NCBI GenBank assembly: GCA_016875645.1
Contig: VGPE01000054.1
Span: forward strand, 1 to 13,933
Direction of reading: 5' to 3'
DNA: 13,933 nucleotides
Source of the DNA: Chloroflexota bacterium
GTDB lineage: Bacteria; Chloroflexota; Limnocylindria; Limnocylindrales; CSP1-4
The notes beneath the pieces are model-generated. The model did not search any database. It was not told the origin of the DNA and saw only the letters and a list, made by a program, of their open reading frames with translations. The first letter of the stretch is position 1; the number at the start of each line of letters is the position of its first letter. The position numbers and the translations under genes were made by a program. This document shows positions 6,381 through 13,822 of this stretch, piece after piece.

Positions 6381-7199
6381 ACTCAGATCATCGCCGAGGA
6401 GCTCGGCTTCCCGGTCGCCGACATCAAGATCGAGTACGGCGATACGGACACCGCGCCCTACGGACTCGGCACGTACGCGTCGCGCTCCACGCCGGTGGCC
6501 GGCGCTGCCACCGCGATGGCATCGCGCAAGATCCGGGACAAGGCCCGCAAGCTCGCGGCGCACCTGCTCGAGGCCAGCGAGGACGACCTCGAATGGACCA
6601 ACGGCCGGTTCAGCGTCAAGGGCTCGCCCGAGAAGACCAAGACGATCCAGGAGATCGCCTTCGCGGCCTACACCAACCATCCGCAGGGGATGGAGGCGGG
6701 GCTCGAGGCCGTCGACTACTACGACCCGCCGAACCTGACCTTCCCCTTCGGCTCCTACATCTGCGTCGTCGACATCGACAAGGGCACCGGCGAGGTCCAC
6801 ATCCGCCGCTTCGTGGCGGTGGACGACTGCGGCAACATCATCAACCCGATGATCGTGGACGGCCAGATCCACGGTGGCCTGACGATGGGCCTCGCGCCGG
6901 CGCTGTACGAAGAGATCACGTACGACGAGAACGGCAACAACATGGCCGGCACCTTCATGGACTACCTGCTCCCGACCGCCGTCGAAACTCCGGCCTGGGA
7001 GCTCGGCAAGACGATCACCCCGTCGCCCCACCACCCGATCGGGGCCAAGGGCGTGGGCGAGTCGGCCACGGTCGGCGCGCCGCCGGCGATCGCCAACGCG
7101 GTCGTCGACGCGCTCTGGCACCTGGGCGTTCGCAACATCGACATCCCGATCACGCCGCCGAAGGTCTGGGCGATCCTCCACGAGAAGGGCGTCGTCTAG
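6381..7199 (+). pseudogene. coxL: coxL 3' fragment: CO dehydrogenase molybdopterin subunit, C-terminal ~270 codons
   Basis: The reading frame begins at the junction with TQIIAEELGFP and continues GDTDTAPYGLGTYASRST, a conserved CoxL block, to the TAG at 7197-7199. The domain order is that of the C-terminal molybdopterin-binding region of the large subunit. GAKGVGESATVGAPPAIANA contains the catalytic glutamate (codon 7059-7061, the GxGE motif) that faces the molybdenum. The C-terminus (HLGVRNIDIPITPPKVWAIL) is of normal length. CoxL has about 800 residues, so the N-terminal two thirds is missing, including the loop that carries AYxCSFR in form I or AYRGAGR in form II. The form can therefore not be assigned with certainty. 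The first internal ATG (6525) or GTG (6495) lacks a ribosome site, so independent translation is doubtful. The fragment lies in a different frame from the coxM start. Confidence 0.9.
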
Positions 7200-7248
7200 G
7201 CACCGCTGATGCGGCCGTCCGGGCGGCACCTCATGGGAGTGGGATGAC

Positions 7249-8294
7249 GTGAACGCCGCGCCTCGACATGCGCTCTTCGCACGCGCGGCCGAACTTGAGG
7301 CGGCCGGGAAGTCGTTCGCGGTCGCAACGGTCGTCGCGGTCCAGCGGCCGACATCTGCGCGCCCGGGCGCAACGGGCATCGTGCATCCTGACGGATCGAT
7401 CGAGGGCTGGGTCGGCGGCAGCTGTGCCCAGCCCGTCGTGATCCGCGAGGCGCTGCGGGCGCTCGGCGACGGCCAGCCGAGGCTCCTACGGCTGTGGAGG
7501 GGGCGCCGGCCGAGGGCCGCCGTGGGGACGGCGTCGTCGAGCTCGTCATGACATGCCACTCCGGTGGCACCCTGGAGATCTACGTGGAGCCGCACCTGCC
7601 CGCACCCGTGCTCTGGATCGCTGGTGCCACCCCGATCGCCGGTGCCCTCGCCGCGCTGGGAACCGCTGCCGGCTGGCGCGTCTCAGTGTTCGACCCTGTT
7701 GCGGACGAGGATTCGTTCGCCGGCGCGGAGCGGGTCTCGAACGAGACGAACCTGTTCCGCGTCGACCCTGGCGTCGTGCCGTACGTGGTGGTCGCGAGCC
7801 AGGGCACGTGGGACGAGGAGGCCCTATCGGGCGCCCTTGCCCGAGACGCCGCGTACGTCGGGCTTGTCGCCTCACCCAGGCGCGCGGGTGTGGTCCGGGC
7901 CTGGCTGCGCGACGAAGCCGGCGTCCCGGACGACCGGCTGGCCGCCCTGCGCGCGCCGGCCGGCCTCGACCTCGAAGCCGAAACGGCCGAGGAGATCGCG
8001 ATCTCCATCCTTGCGGAACTCATCCAGGTCCGACGTGGTCGAGCCCCGTTCGTGGCGTCGCCTGGCCCGGCGGCCAGGGCAGCCGGCCAGGTTGCGTCGA
8101 TGCACATCGCGCCGGTCGTGGACGATCTCGTGCTGCTCGACCCGGTCTGCAGCATGACCGTGGAGCGCGAGCACGCGCGGCACCTCGCCGAGCATGGCGG
8201 CGTGGTCTACGCGTTCTGCTCTGTCGGATGCCGGACGCGCTTCATCAAGGATCCGGCCGCGTACCTGCCCGCCTCCGTATCATCGGCGGGTTGA
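7249..8294 (+). pseudogene. coxI: XdhC/CoxI-like maturation protein with C-terminal YHS domain, interrupted by a frameshift
   Basis: Two frames together make one XdhC-family protein of about 348 residues. The first (from GTG 7249, after GGGAGTGGG) gives the N-terminal XdhC_CoxI domain: AAGKSFAVATVVAVQRPTSA, WVGGSCAQPVVIREAL. The second runs EGAPAEGRRGDGVVELVMTCHSGGTLEIYVEP, then the Rossmann-like XdhC_C domain (VLWIAGATPIAGALAALG, DAAYVGLVASPRRAG, PAGLDLEAETAEEIAISILAEL). The switch lies at about 7492-7497; restoring one G (CTG-GTG-GAG) joins them, so this is a one-base deletion or sequencing error. The last ~45 residues are a YHS-type metal-binding domain: LDPVCSMTVEREHA, YAFCSVGCRTRFIKDPAAYL. 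XdhC proteins help install the molybdenum cofactor. The appended YHS module, with three cysteines, could handle copper or another metal. It follows coxL by 49 bp. Confidence 0.82.
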
Positions 8295-8363
8295 CGCCAC
8301 CGCGCGACCCTTCCTCGTCATCCGACCCGAGCGCCCAGCCCGAGCCCAGTCCGGAGGCCCTCC

Positions 8364-9755
8364 ATGCGCTTCTCAGGCACCGTCGAGATCGAAGCTCAGC
8401 GCCAGCGTGTCTGGGACTTCCTGATGGACCCCAACCAGGTGGGGAGCTGTGGGCCCGGTGTCCAGTCGATCGAGGAACTGGACGCGGACCACTTCAACAT
8501 CCGGGCCAAGGTCGGTGTCGGCTTCATCACGGCCACGTTCACGATCCACGCCGAGTTCCTGGAGCGTGAAGAGCGCGCGCGGGCCAAGATCGGCATCCGT
8601 GGGCAGGCGCCCGGGAGTGCCGTCGACGGGCACGGCGAGATGCTCCTGCGTGACGACCCCTCCGGCGGGACGATCATGGATTGGTCCACCGAGGTCAACA
8701 TCCACGGCACGATCGCCAGCGTCGGCGCGCGCCTCATCGAGGGCACCGCGAACAAGCTGATCGGCCAGACATTCACCTGCATCAAGTCCAAGCTGGAAGT
8801 TGAGGGCGCCGAGCTGCGGGCGAGCGCGGCGGCCGCAGGCGTCGCGGCAACGGCCGCGGCAACGGGCGCGGCCATGACCGAAGGGCCCGAGCCCGAACGC
8901 GAGGCGGCGCCGGCCCATGCGATGAGCCTGCCCGAGCACGCGGTCGAGCCGTTGATCGAGTCCGCCCGCGCCGGGGCTGCGGCCGAGCCGACCGCCGTCG
9001 CAGCCGAGGTGGGCGAGGCTCCTGCGATGGCGCCCGAATCGGCGATGGCCTCGGCATCCGCTCGGCTCCAGTACCTGACCGAAGCGTTCGGCCCGTCGGC
9101 GACCAACGTCTACCTGATCGGCAACCCCGATACCGGCGATGCTCTCGCCGTGGACGTCGCGCACCCATCGCTCGCGTGGGTGGCCACCCAATTGCGCTAC
9201 CGCGGCTGGCGTCTGCGCCACATCATCTCGACCTCGGGCGATTGGGACCACGTCGGGGACAACGAGGCCGTCCGAGCGTGGGCCGTCGCCCAGGAGCGTC
9301 TGTCCGGCGACCCGTCGAGAGCGGGATCCCAGGAGGGTGGCCCGACGATCGGCGTGCACCCGTCGGACCGGGCGCACCTTCTGGACCCGGCGCGGACCTT
9401 CGCGCCCTTCGACGTCCCGGCCTCGCAGCCGGAGCTGGACCTCGTGGATGGGACCCGTCTGCGCCTCGGCGCCGTCGAGTTCGAGGTCCTGCACACTCCG
9501 GGCCACTCCCCGGGTTCGATCGCGCTCTTCGTGCGAGGCGCAAACCTGCTCCTGGGCGGCGATTCGATCCTGGCCGGCGGCTGGGGGCGGACGGACCTGC
9601 CCGGCGGCTCGGCCGAGCGCATGGCCGACACCGTGCGGCGGCTTGCCGACCTCGGCGACGAGGTCACGGTGCTGCCGGCCCATGGCCCGGCCACGACCAT
9701 CGGTCGCGAGCGGCGCTGGATCGGCGAGGTTCTCGCGGGTCGGCTGCTGCGCTGA
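8364..9755 (+). CDS. coxG: CoxG (SRPBCC) protein fused to a degenerate metallo-beta-lactamase-fold domain
   Basis: A 463-residue two-domain protein. Residues 1 to about 150 are CoxG, an SRPBCC lipid/quinone-binding fold (MRFSGTVEIEAQRQRVWDFL, CGPGVQSIEEL, LIEGTANKLIGQTFTCIKSKL). CoxG is known to tether CODH to the membrane, and in mycobacteria it hands menaquinone to the enzyme. An Ala/Pro/Glu-rich linker (about 152-232) resembles the usual CoxG tail. Residues 233-463 are an MBL fold. Its HxHxDH motif reads SGDWDH (Ser291, Asp293, Asp295, His296), so two zinc-1 histidines are gone, while His381, Asp400 and His440 remain. The ATG at 8364 has GGAGG at 8353-8357. A separate start at ATG 9045 (Met228) is possible but has no ribosome site. 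The next gene is a close MBL paralogue with an intact site, so the fused domain arose by duplication and probably lost or changed its chemistry. Confidence 0.88.
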   Translation: MRFSGTVEIEAQRQRVWDFLMDPNQVGSCGPGVQSIEELDADHFNIRAKVGVGFITATFTIHAEFLEREERARAKIGIRGQAPGSAVDGHGEMLLRDDPSGGTIMDWSTEVNIHGTIASVGARLIEGTANKLIGQTFTCIKSKLEVEGAELRASAAAAGVAATAAATGAAMTEGPEPEREAAPAHAMSLPEHAVEPLIESARAGAAAEPTAVAAEVGEAPAMAPESAMASASARLQYLTEAFGPSATNVYLIGNPDTGDALAVDVAHPSLAWVATQLRYRGWRLRHIISTSGDWDHVGDNEAVRAWAVAQERLSGDPSRAGSQEGGPTIGVHPSDRAHLLDPARTFAPFDVPASQPELDLVDGTRLRLGAVEFEVLHTPGHSPGSIALFVRGANLLLGGDSILAGGWGRTDLPGGSAERMADTVRRLADLGDEVTVLPAHGPATTIGRERRWIGEVLAGRLLR

Positions 9756-9784
9756 GGCGGGGAGCCGTCGGGGAAGCCACGTCG

Positions 9785-10423
9785 ATGCGCCTGCTCCAGC
9801 GCGCCATCGGCCCGGTCCTGACCAACGTCTATGTCCTGGGCGACGAGGCCAGCCGCGAGGCGATCGCGATCGATACCGCCCGGCCATGCGCTGCGTGGCT
9901 GGCCGGCGAACTCGCCGCCCAGGGCTGGACGCTCAAGCTGATCGTCTCGAGCCACGGCCACTGGGACCACATCGGCGACAACGCCGAATTGCAGGCGCAC
10001 ACGGGCGCCGACATCGCGGTCCACCCGCTGGATCGGGGCTGGCTGGCGAGCCCGATCGCGTTCATGGCCCCGTTCGAGATCCCGCCGTCCGTGCCCGCCG
10101 TCGACCTCGCCGAGGGGGGCGAGATCCGGTTCGGCGAGGTGCGGCTGCGCGTGCTGCATACGCCAGGCCACACCCAGGGCTCGGTCTGCCTGTACGCCGA
10201 GGACGGCGGGCTGCTGCTGAGCGGCGACACGCTGTTCGCGGGTGGCTGGGGTCGCGTCGACCTGCCCGGCGGTTCGCCGGAGCAGATGGCCGAATCCATC
10301 GTCCGCCTGCGCTCGCTTGACGACGGCGTGCGGGTTCTGCCGGGCCACGGACAGGCAACGACGATCGGCCGCGAACGGGCCTGGATGGACCTTGTGGCGC
10401 GCGAGGGTCGCCTGTTCGCCTAG
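9785..10423 (+). CDS. Metallo-beta-lactamase-fold hydrolase, intact metal site
   Basis: A 212-residue MBL-fold protein of the glyoxalase II-like type. All metal ligands are present: HGHWDH (His57, His59, Asp61, His62), His129 in HTPGHTQGS, Asp148 in SGDTLFAGGWGR, and His188 in PGHGQATTIGRE. Such enzymes usually hydrolyse thioesters such as S-lactoylglutathione, or act on persulfides or lactones; the substrate here is unknown. It shares long identical stretches with the MBL half of the preceding protein (AGGWGR.DLPGGS, ATTIGRER), so the two are tandem duplicates. The open frame extends far upstream inside coxG, but ATG 9785, 30 bp after the coxG stop, aligns with the domain start (MRLLQRAIGPVLTNVYVLG). 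Only a weak GGGGAAG lies upstream. It is the last gene of the plus-strand operon and ends 11 bp from the converging GNAT gene. Confidence 0.87.
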   Translation: MRLLQRAIGPVLTNVYVLGDEASREAIAIDTARPCAAWLAGELAAQGWTLKLIVSSHGHWDHIGDNAELQAHTGADIAVHPLDRGWLASPIAFMAPFEIPPSVPAVDLAEGGEIRFGEVRLRVLHTPGHTQGSVCLYAEDGGLLLSGDTLFAGGWGRVDLPGGSPEQMAESIVRLRSLDDGVRVLPGHGQATTIGRERAWMDLVAREGRLFA

Positions 10424-10434
10424 GTCTCAAGGAC

Positions 10435-11457
10435 TCAGAGCTCGACCGGCCTGCGCCACTCCAATTCCGTGTTGACCGGGGCGAAGCCGGCGCTCGTGTA
10501 GAGGTCCAGCGCGCCGTGCTCGCCTTCCGCGTCGACGCCCAGGGTGGCCCGGGTCGCACCGGCGTCACGAACGCGACGAAGACTCTCGGCAACCATCGCG
10601 CGAGCCAGGCCTCGCTTTCGCCACGGCCGTCGCACGCTGACCGCGTCCAGCGTGGCAAGTCGTTCCGGACCGTCCGATCCGTCCTCGGGGTCGTCGAGCA
10701 GGTTGATCACCGCGCCTGCGACCTGGTCGCCGTCCCACGCCACCACCCACAGCGCCGGGTTGAACTGGGGATCGTTCACGAACCGCAGGTAGGCCGCTTC
10801 GGACTCGTCCTGCTCGCCGAAATGGTCGCGAAACGCTTCAGCCATGGCCTCCCAGACCGGGCGTGCCTGCTCGGCGAGGCCGGGCCGCAACTCAAGGCAG
10901 GCCGGAACGACGGGCTCCGGCAGGTCATCGAGCGCTGCCCGCAGCATCTCGTGGTATCGCCGGACGACCGCGTAGCCCTCGGATGAGAGCAGCGCCGTCG
11001 CCCCCGGGTCGGCTCCGGGCGAGTACGAGATGAGCCAGCGCGGTGAGATGTCGCGGTGCGCGGAAGCGACCACCCGGCTGCGTTCCTCCTGCCAGCGCAG
11101 CATCGCCCGACCGATGCCCCGCCGCCGCCAGGCCGGATCGATCGAACAGCTCGACCAGTAGCCGCGGCCGCCCTCGTTGAGTTCGGTCCATGCGGTCCGG
11201 CCATAGGCCACGATCTCGCCGTCGGCCTCGCCGATGAGCAGATCGTGCTCGAGGTCTGAATTGGTCAGGTGGGCGTACTCGCTCTCGAGCCCTTCGACGG
11301 TGACGGTTTCGACGACGCCGTCGTGGCGGCGGGCCGCCATGTCCGCCCGGACCAAGCCCGCGTAATCGGCGGGGCCAGAGAAGTGGCGGAATCGGAAGCC
11401 CGGGATCGGCGGCGCCGCCAGAAGTCCCAGTGGCGCTCTCGGGTGGCCGGTCGTCAC
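10435..11457 (-). CDS. Tandem GNAT-domain N-acetyltransferase family protein
   Basis: A 340-residue protein with two GNAT acetyltransferase domains. The acetyl-CoA-binding motif A appears twice: SIDPAWRRRGIGRAML at about 106-120 and VRRPWRKRGLARAMV at about 275-289. Each is preceded by its own beta strands, and the second is followed by DLYTSAGFAPVNTELEW, a typical C-terminal GNAT ending. Motif A of the second half has Ala for the second glycine, which is tolerated in the family. Two-domain GNATs include mycothiol synthase, but nothing here identifies that enzyme, so the substrate stays open. The GTG start at 11457 overlaps the rsgA stop as GTGA. The gene is last in the minus-strand operon, with its stop facing the MBL gene. 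Confidence 0.82.
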   Translation of the reverse strand: MTTGHPRAPLGLLAAPPIPGFRFRHFSGPADYAGLVRADMAARRHDGVVETVTVEGLESEYAHLTNSDLEHDLLIGEADGEIVAYGRTAWTELNEGGRGYWSSCSIDPAWRRRGIGRAMLRWQEERSRVVASAHRDISPRWLISYSPGADPGATALLSSEGYAVVRRYHEMLRAALDDLPEPVVPACLELRPGLAEQARPVWEAMAEAFRDHFGEQDESEAAYLRFVNDPQFNPALWVVAWDGDQVAGAVINLLDDPEDGSDGPERLATLDAVSVRRPWRKRGLARAMVAESLRRVRDAGATRATLGVDAEGEHGALDLYTSAGFAPVNTELEWRRPVEL

Positions 11458-12521
11458 CGGTCCTGCCCGTACCTGCGTGTCATGTGGGCGTTCACGGACT
11501 TCTGGATCATCCGCCAGCGCCGCGCCTCCTCGGCCCGGGCGCGCGGGTCACGGGCACGCTCGACGCGCGCCACCTCCCGTTCCAGCTTCCGGTGTGCATT
11601 CAGACGTGCCCGGTCCAGCCGGCCGTCGTGGATCGCCTGGCGCACCGCACATCCCGGCTCGTGTTCGTGCCGGCAGTCGCCGAAGCGGCAGCCTGCGGCC
11701 ACGTCGGCGATGTCGCCGAACGTGCGCTCGAGGCCCTCCTCGGTCGCCCACAGGCCGACCTCGCGGATGCCGGGCGTGTCGATCAGCAGCCAGCCACCGT
11801 TGAGGACGTGCAGCTCGCGCCCGATCGTGGTGTGCCGACCGCGGGCGTCGTCCTCGCGGATCTCGGCGGTCCGGATCACCTCGCGGCCGGCGAGCGCGTT
11901 GATGAGTGTGGACTTGCCGACCCCCGACGAGCCGACGAACGCGACCGTTCTGCCGGGCCGGAGGTGCGCCAGCAGCGTCCCGAGACCGATTCCGGCCGGC
12001 ACGCTCACGCCCAGGACGGGAACGCCCGGAGCGACCGATCCGACGTGCTCGACGAAGCCGTCGACGTCCGCCACCAGGTCCCCGTTGCTCACGACGACGA
12101 GGGGCTCGCCGCCGCTCTCCCACGCAAGCGCGACGAGGCGCTCGAGACGCCGCAGGTTGAAGTCGCGGTTGGCCGAGGTGACGATCACGACGGTCTCGAC
12201 GTTGGCCGCGAGCACCTGCTCCACCGCATCAGCGTCGGGTGCCCGCCGGACCAGGACCTGGCGCCGGGGCAGCACCACCTGGATCTGCGGGCCCGCAACG
12301 CCGACCCAGTCGCCGACGGCCGGGAGGTCCGATGCGACCAGCGAGTCGTAGCGGAGGCGGCCGCCCAGGGTCGCGGTCCGCTCGTCGGTCGCGGTCCGGA
12401 CCTCCCAGGCGCCCCGGTGCTGGGCGACGACGCGCGCCGGCTCGAGTCCGCGCTGGCGCTCGGGTTCGAAGGCCCCTTCGCGGTCGTCGTCCCAGCCGAG
12501 CCGGGCAAGAGACTCGATCAT
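11454..12521 (-). CDS. rsgA: RsgA (YjeQ) small ribosomal subunit biogenesis GTPase
   Basis: A 355-residue circularly permuted GTPase that checks late assembly of the 30S subunit. The order is an N-terminal OB-fold (LPAVGDWVGV near 66-75), then the GTPase motifs in permuted order: G4 region VVVSNGDLV (142-150), P-loop GSSGVGKST (197-205), ARGRHTT as switch I (226-232) and DTPGIRE as G3 (248-254). The C-terminal zinc knuckle is complete: Cys278, Cys283, His285 and Cys291 in CRFGDCRHEHEPGC. Length is normal. The G4 motif is unusual, with SNGD where (N/T/S)KxD is expected. The open frame extends to 12761, but ATG 12521 overlaps the upstream GNAT stop as ATGA, has GGAG nearby and gives the expected N-terminus, so it is chosen. 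Confidence 0.93.
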   Translation of the reverse strand: MIESLARLGWDDDREGAFEPERQRGLEPARVVAQHRGAWEVRTATDERTATLGGRLRYDSLVASDLPAVGDWVGVAGPQIQVVLPRRQVLVRRAPDADAVEQVLAANVETVVIVTSANRDFNLRRLERLVALAWESGGEPLVVVSNGDLVADVDGFVEHVGSVAPGVPVLGVSVPAGIGLGTLLAHLRPGRTVAFVGSSGVGKSTLINALAGREVIRTAEIREDDARGRHTTIGRELHVLNGGWLLIDTPGIREVGLWATEEGLERTFGDIADVAAGCRFGDCRHEHEPGCAVRQAIHDGRLDRARLNAHRKLEREVARVERARDPRARAEEARRWRMIQKSVNAHMTRRYGQDR

Positions 12522-13021
12522 GATCCGGCTCCCCCGGATCGCAGCTCGAACACGAGCTCCCCCGCGTAGACGTCGCCGGTCGCCGCGAAGCCCTCGGATT
12601 CGTAGAGGCGACGCGCGACCGCGTTGTGTGGCTCGAGCGTGAGCCCCACGCCTGTGGTGGTCGGCTCGCGGCGCGCGAGCGCGATGAGGGCCCGGAGGGC
12701 GGCCCGGCCGTACCCCCGGCGCTGGAATCGCCGATCGATCAGGAAGCCCCCGATCCAGCACGTCCCCGGCGTTCGAAAGTCCTTGCAGAGCTGGCCGAAG
12801 CCGACCATCGCGCCGTCGGCCCGGATGCCGTAGGAGCGGTACTCATCCTCGGGCCCGTCGGGCCTGATCGACTCCTTCGCCAGCGAGACGGCGACGGACG
12901 GCGTGAAGGCGTTCTGGTCGGTCGCGACCTTGAGCGCGATTGCCTCGAGCCAGTTATCGCGCGTGATCGGGACCAGCTCCACGGCGGGAACTGGGGTGGG
13001 GCGAGGCGTGAGTTCCATCAT
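12518..13021 (-). CDS. GNAT family N-acetyltransferase, possibly polyamine-type
   Basis: A 167-residue single-domain GNAT acetyltransferase. Motif A is FLIDRRFQRRGYGRAALRAL with the acetyl-CoA phosphate loop QRRGYGR at residues 100-106. LTLEPHNAVARRLYESEGF is the usual C-terminal helix and strand. The N-terminal TDQNAFTPSVAVSLAKES (about 34-51) resembles the substrate region of spermidine/spermine acetyltransferases of the BltD type (QxxFVAxNxxSLAE), so a polyamine or similar amine is a reasonable but unproven substrate. The first of two adjacent ATGs (13021) overlaps the permease stop as ATGA and is preferred. The frame runs on upstream into the frameshifted permease, which is not part of this protein. 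It shares the operon with rsgA and the tandem GNAT. Confidence 0.85.
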   Translation of the reverse strand: MMELTPRPTPVPAVELVPITRDNWLEAIALKVATDQNAFTPSVAVSLAKESIRPDGPEDEYRSYGIRADGAMVGFGQLCKDFRTPGTCWIGGFLIDRRFQRRGYGRAALRALIALARREPTTTGVGLTLEPHNAVARRLYESEGFAATGDVYAGELVFELRSGGAGS

Positions 13022-13822
13022 CCGACCCGCTTCAGCTTGCCGGTCCGCTTGGCGTAGCGCTCGGCCCTGCCGAACGCCCACAGGCCGACCGGGATGAAGA
13101 CGACGCCCATGACGACCAGTGGGACGAGGTCGCCCACGAGTGCGTCGATCGACTTGCCCTGGATCAGCGCGCCGCGCACGCCGTCGAGGACGTAGGTGGC
13201 CGGGGAGAGATGCGAGAGCACCTGCATCCAGGATGGCAGGACGCTGATCGAGTAGTAGACGCCGCTGACGAGCAACAGCACGGACTGGATGACGAACGTC
13301 ATCTGGGCGCCGCGCTCCACGTAGAGGAGCGGAAGCACGGCGGCCATCATCCCGATGCCGACGAAGCTGAACGAGCCGACCGCCATCACGATGGCCGCCG
13401 ACAGGAAGTTGGCCCCGGTCAGGTTGAGCTGCGGAAAGAACAGCAGCATGACGACGAGGATCGCGACGGTGTGGATGAGCCCATAGACGACGGCGTACGC
13501 GGCCGCGCCGAGCAGGTGGGTGTAGCGCCCGGACGGGCGCCATCATCGCGTACTCCAGGGTGCCTTCCCAGCGCTCGATGGCGATCGTCTCCGCGATCCA
13601 GGAGAAGATCACCGACAGGTAATTCCAGAAGATCGCGCCGATGATCAGATAGAGGATCAGAGCGGGACTGCCCTGATCAGCGCCGATCAGCGACACCGAC
13701 AGAGCGCCGGCGGCCGAGTACACGAGGAACGCGACCTCCCAGCCCCAGTAGCGCCTGGAGAGGAAGAAGTTGCGTTCGACGAAGGCAAAGCTCGCGCGGA
13801 ACTCGCGCGCCAGGGACGTCAC
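13018..13822 (-). pseudogene. ABC-2 type transporter permease, interrupted by a +1 frameshift
   Basis: Two frames combine into one integral-membrane protein of about 267 residues. The N-terminal part (GTG 13822) reads MTSLAREFRASFAFVERNFF, two hydrophobic segments, then the ABC-2 hallmark ERWEGTLEYAMMAPV. At about 13528-13534 the frame changes. Removing one C of GTCCGGG gives APVGRYTHLLGAAAYAVVYG, and the second frame carries four more membrane segments (VAILVVMLLFF, AAIVMAVGSFSFVGIG, VIQSVLLLVSGVYY, LVPLVVMGVVFIPVGLWAFG) and the family motif LSHLSPATYVLDGVRGAL. So a one-base insertion separates two well-preserved halves, either a fresh mutation or a base-call error. Such permeases pair with an ABC ATPase to export drugs, lipids or peptides. 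The start overlaps the preceding stop as GTGA, and the end overlaps the GNAT start as ATGA. Confidence 0.83.

Noticed and set aside
6379..6383. Insertion-sequence scar or site-specific recombination site at the coxM/coxL junction
   Set aside because: No inverted repeats, target duplication or transposase remnants are visible around the junction; simple deletion or misassembly explains it.
6495..7199. coxL fragment as a complete small gene starting at GTG 6495
   Set aside because: CoxL similarity continues upstream in the same frame to 6381 (TQIIAEELG, GDTDTAPYGLGTY), and there is no ribosome site at 6495, so the internal start is an artefact of truncation.
7494..8294. Second half of the XdhC-YHS gene as an independent protein from GTG 7494
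   Set aside because: The preceding frame supplies exactly the missing N-terminal XdhC domain, no Shine-Dalgarno is present, and one base restores continuity.
8373..9887. 504-codon minus-strand open frame opposite coxG-MBL
   Set aside because: The plus-strand frame has full CoxG and MBL motifs; the antisense frame is a compositional shadow.
10424..10434. Bidirectional terminator between the convergent operons
   Set aside because: Only 11 bp separate the stop codons and no convincing stem-loop was found there; termination must lie within the opposing genes or be factor-dependent.
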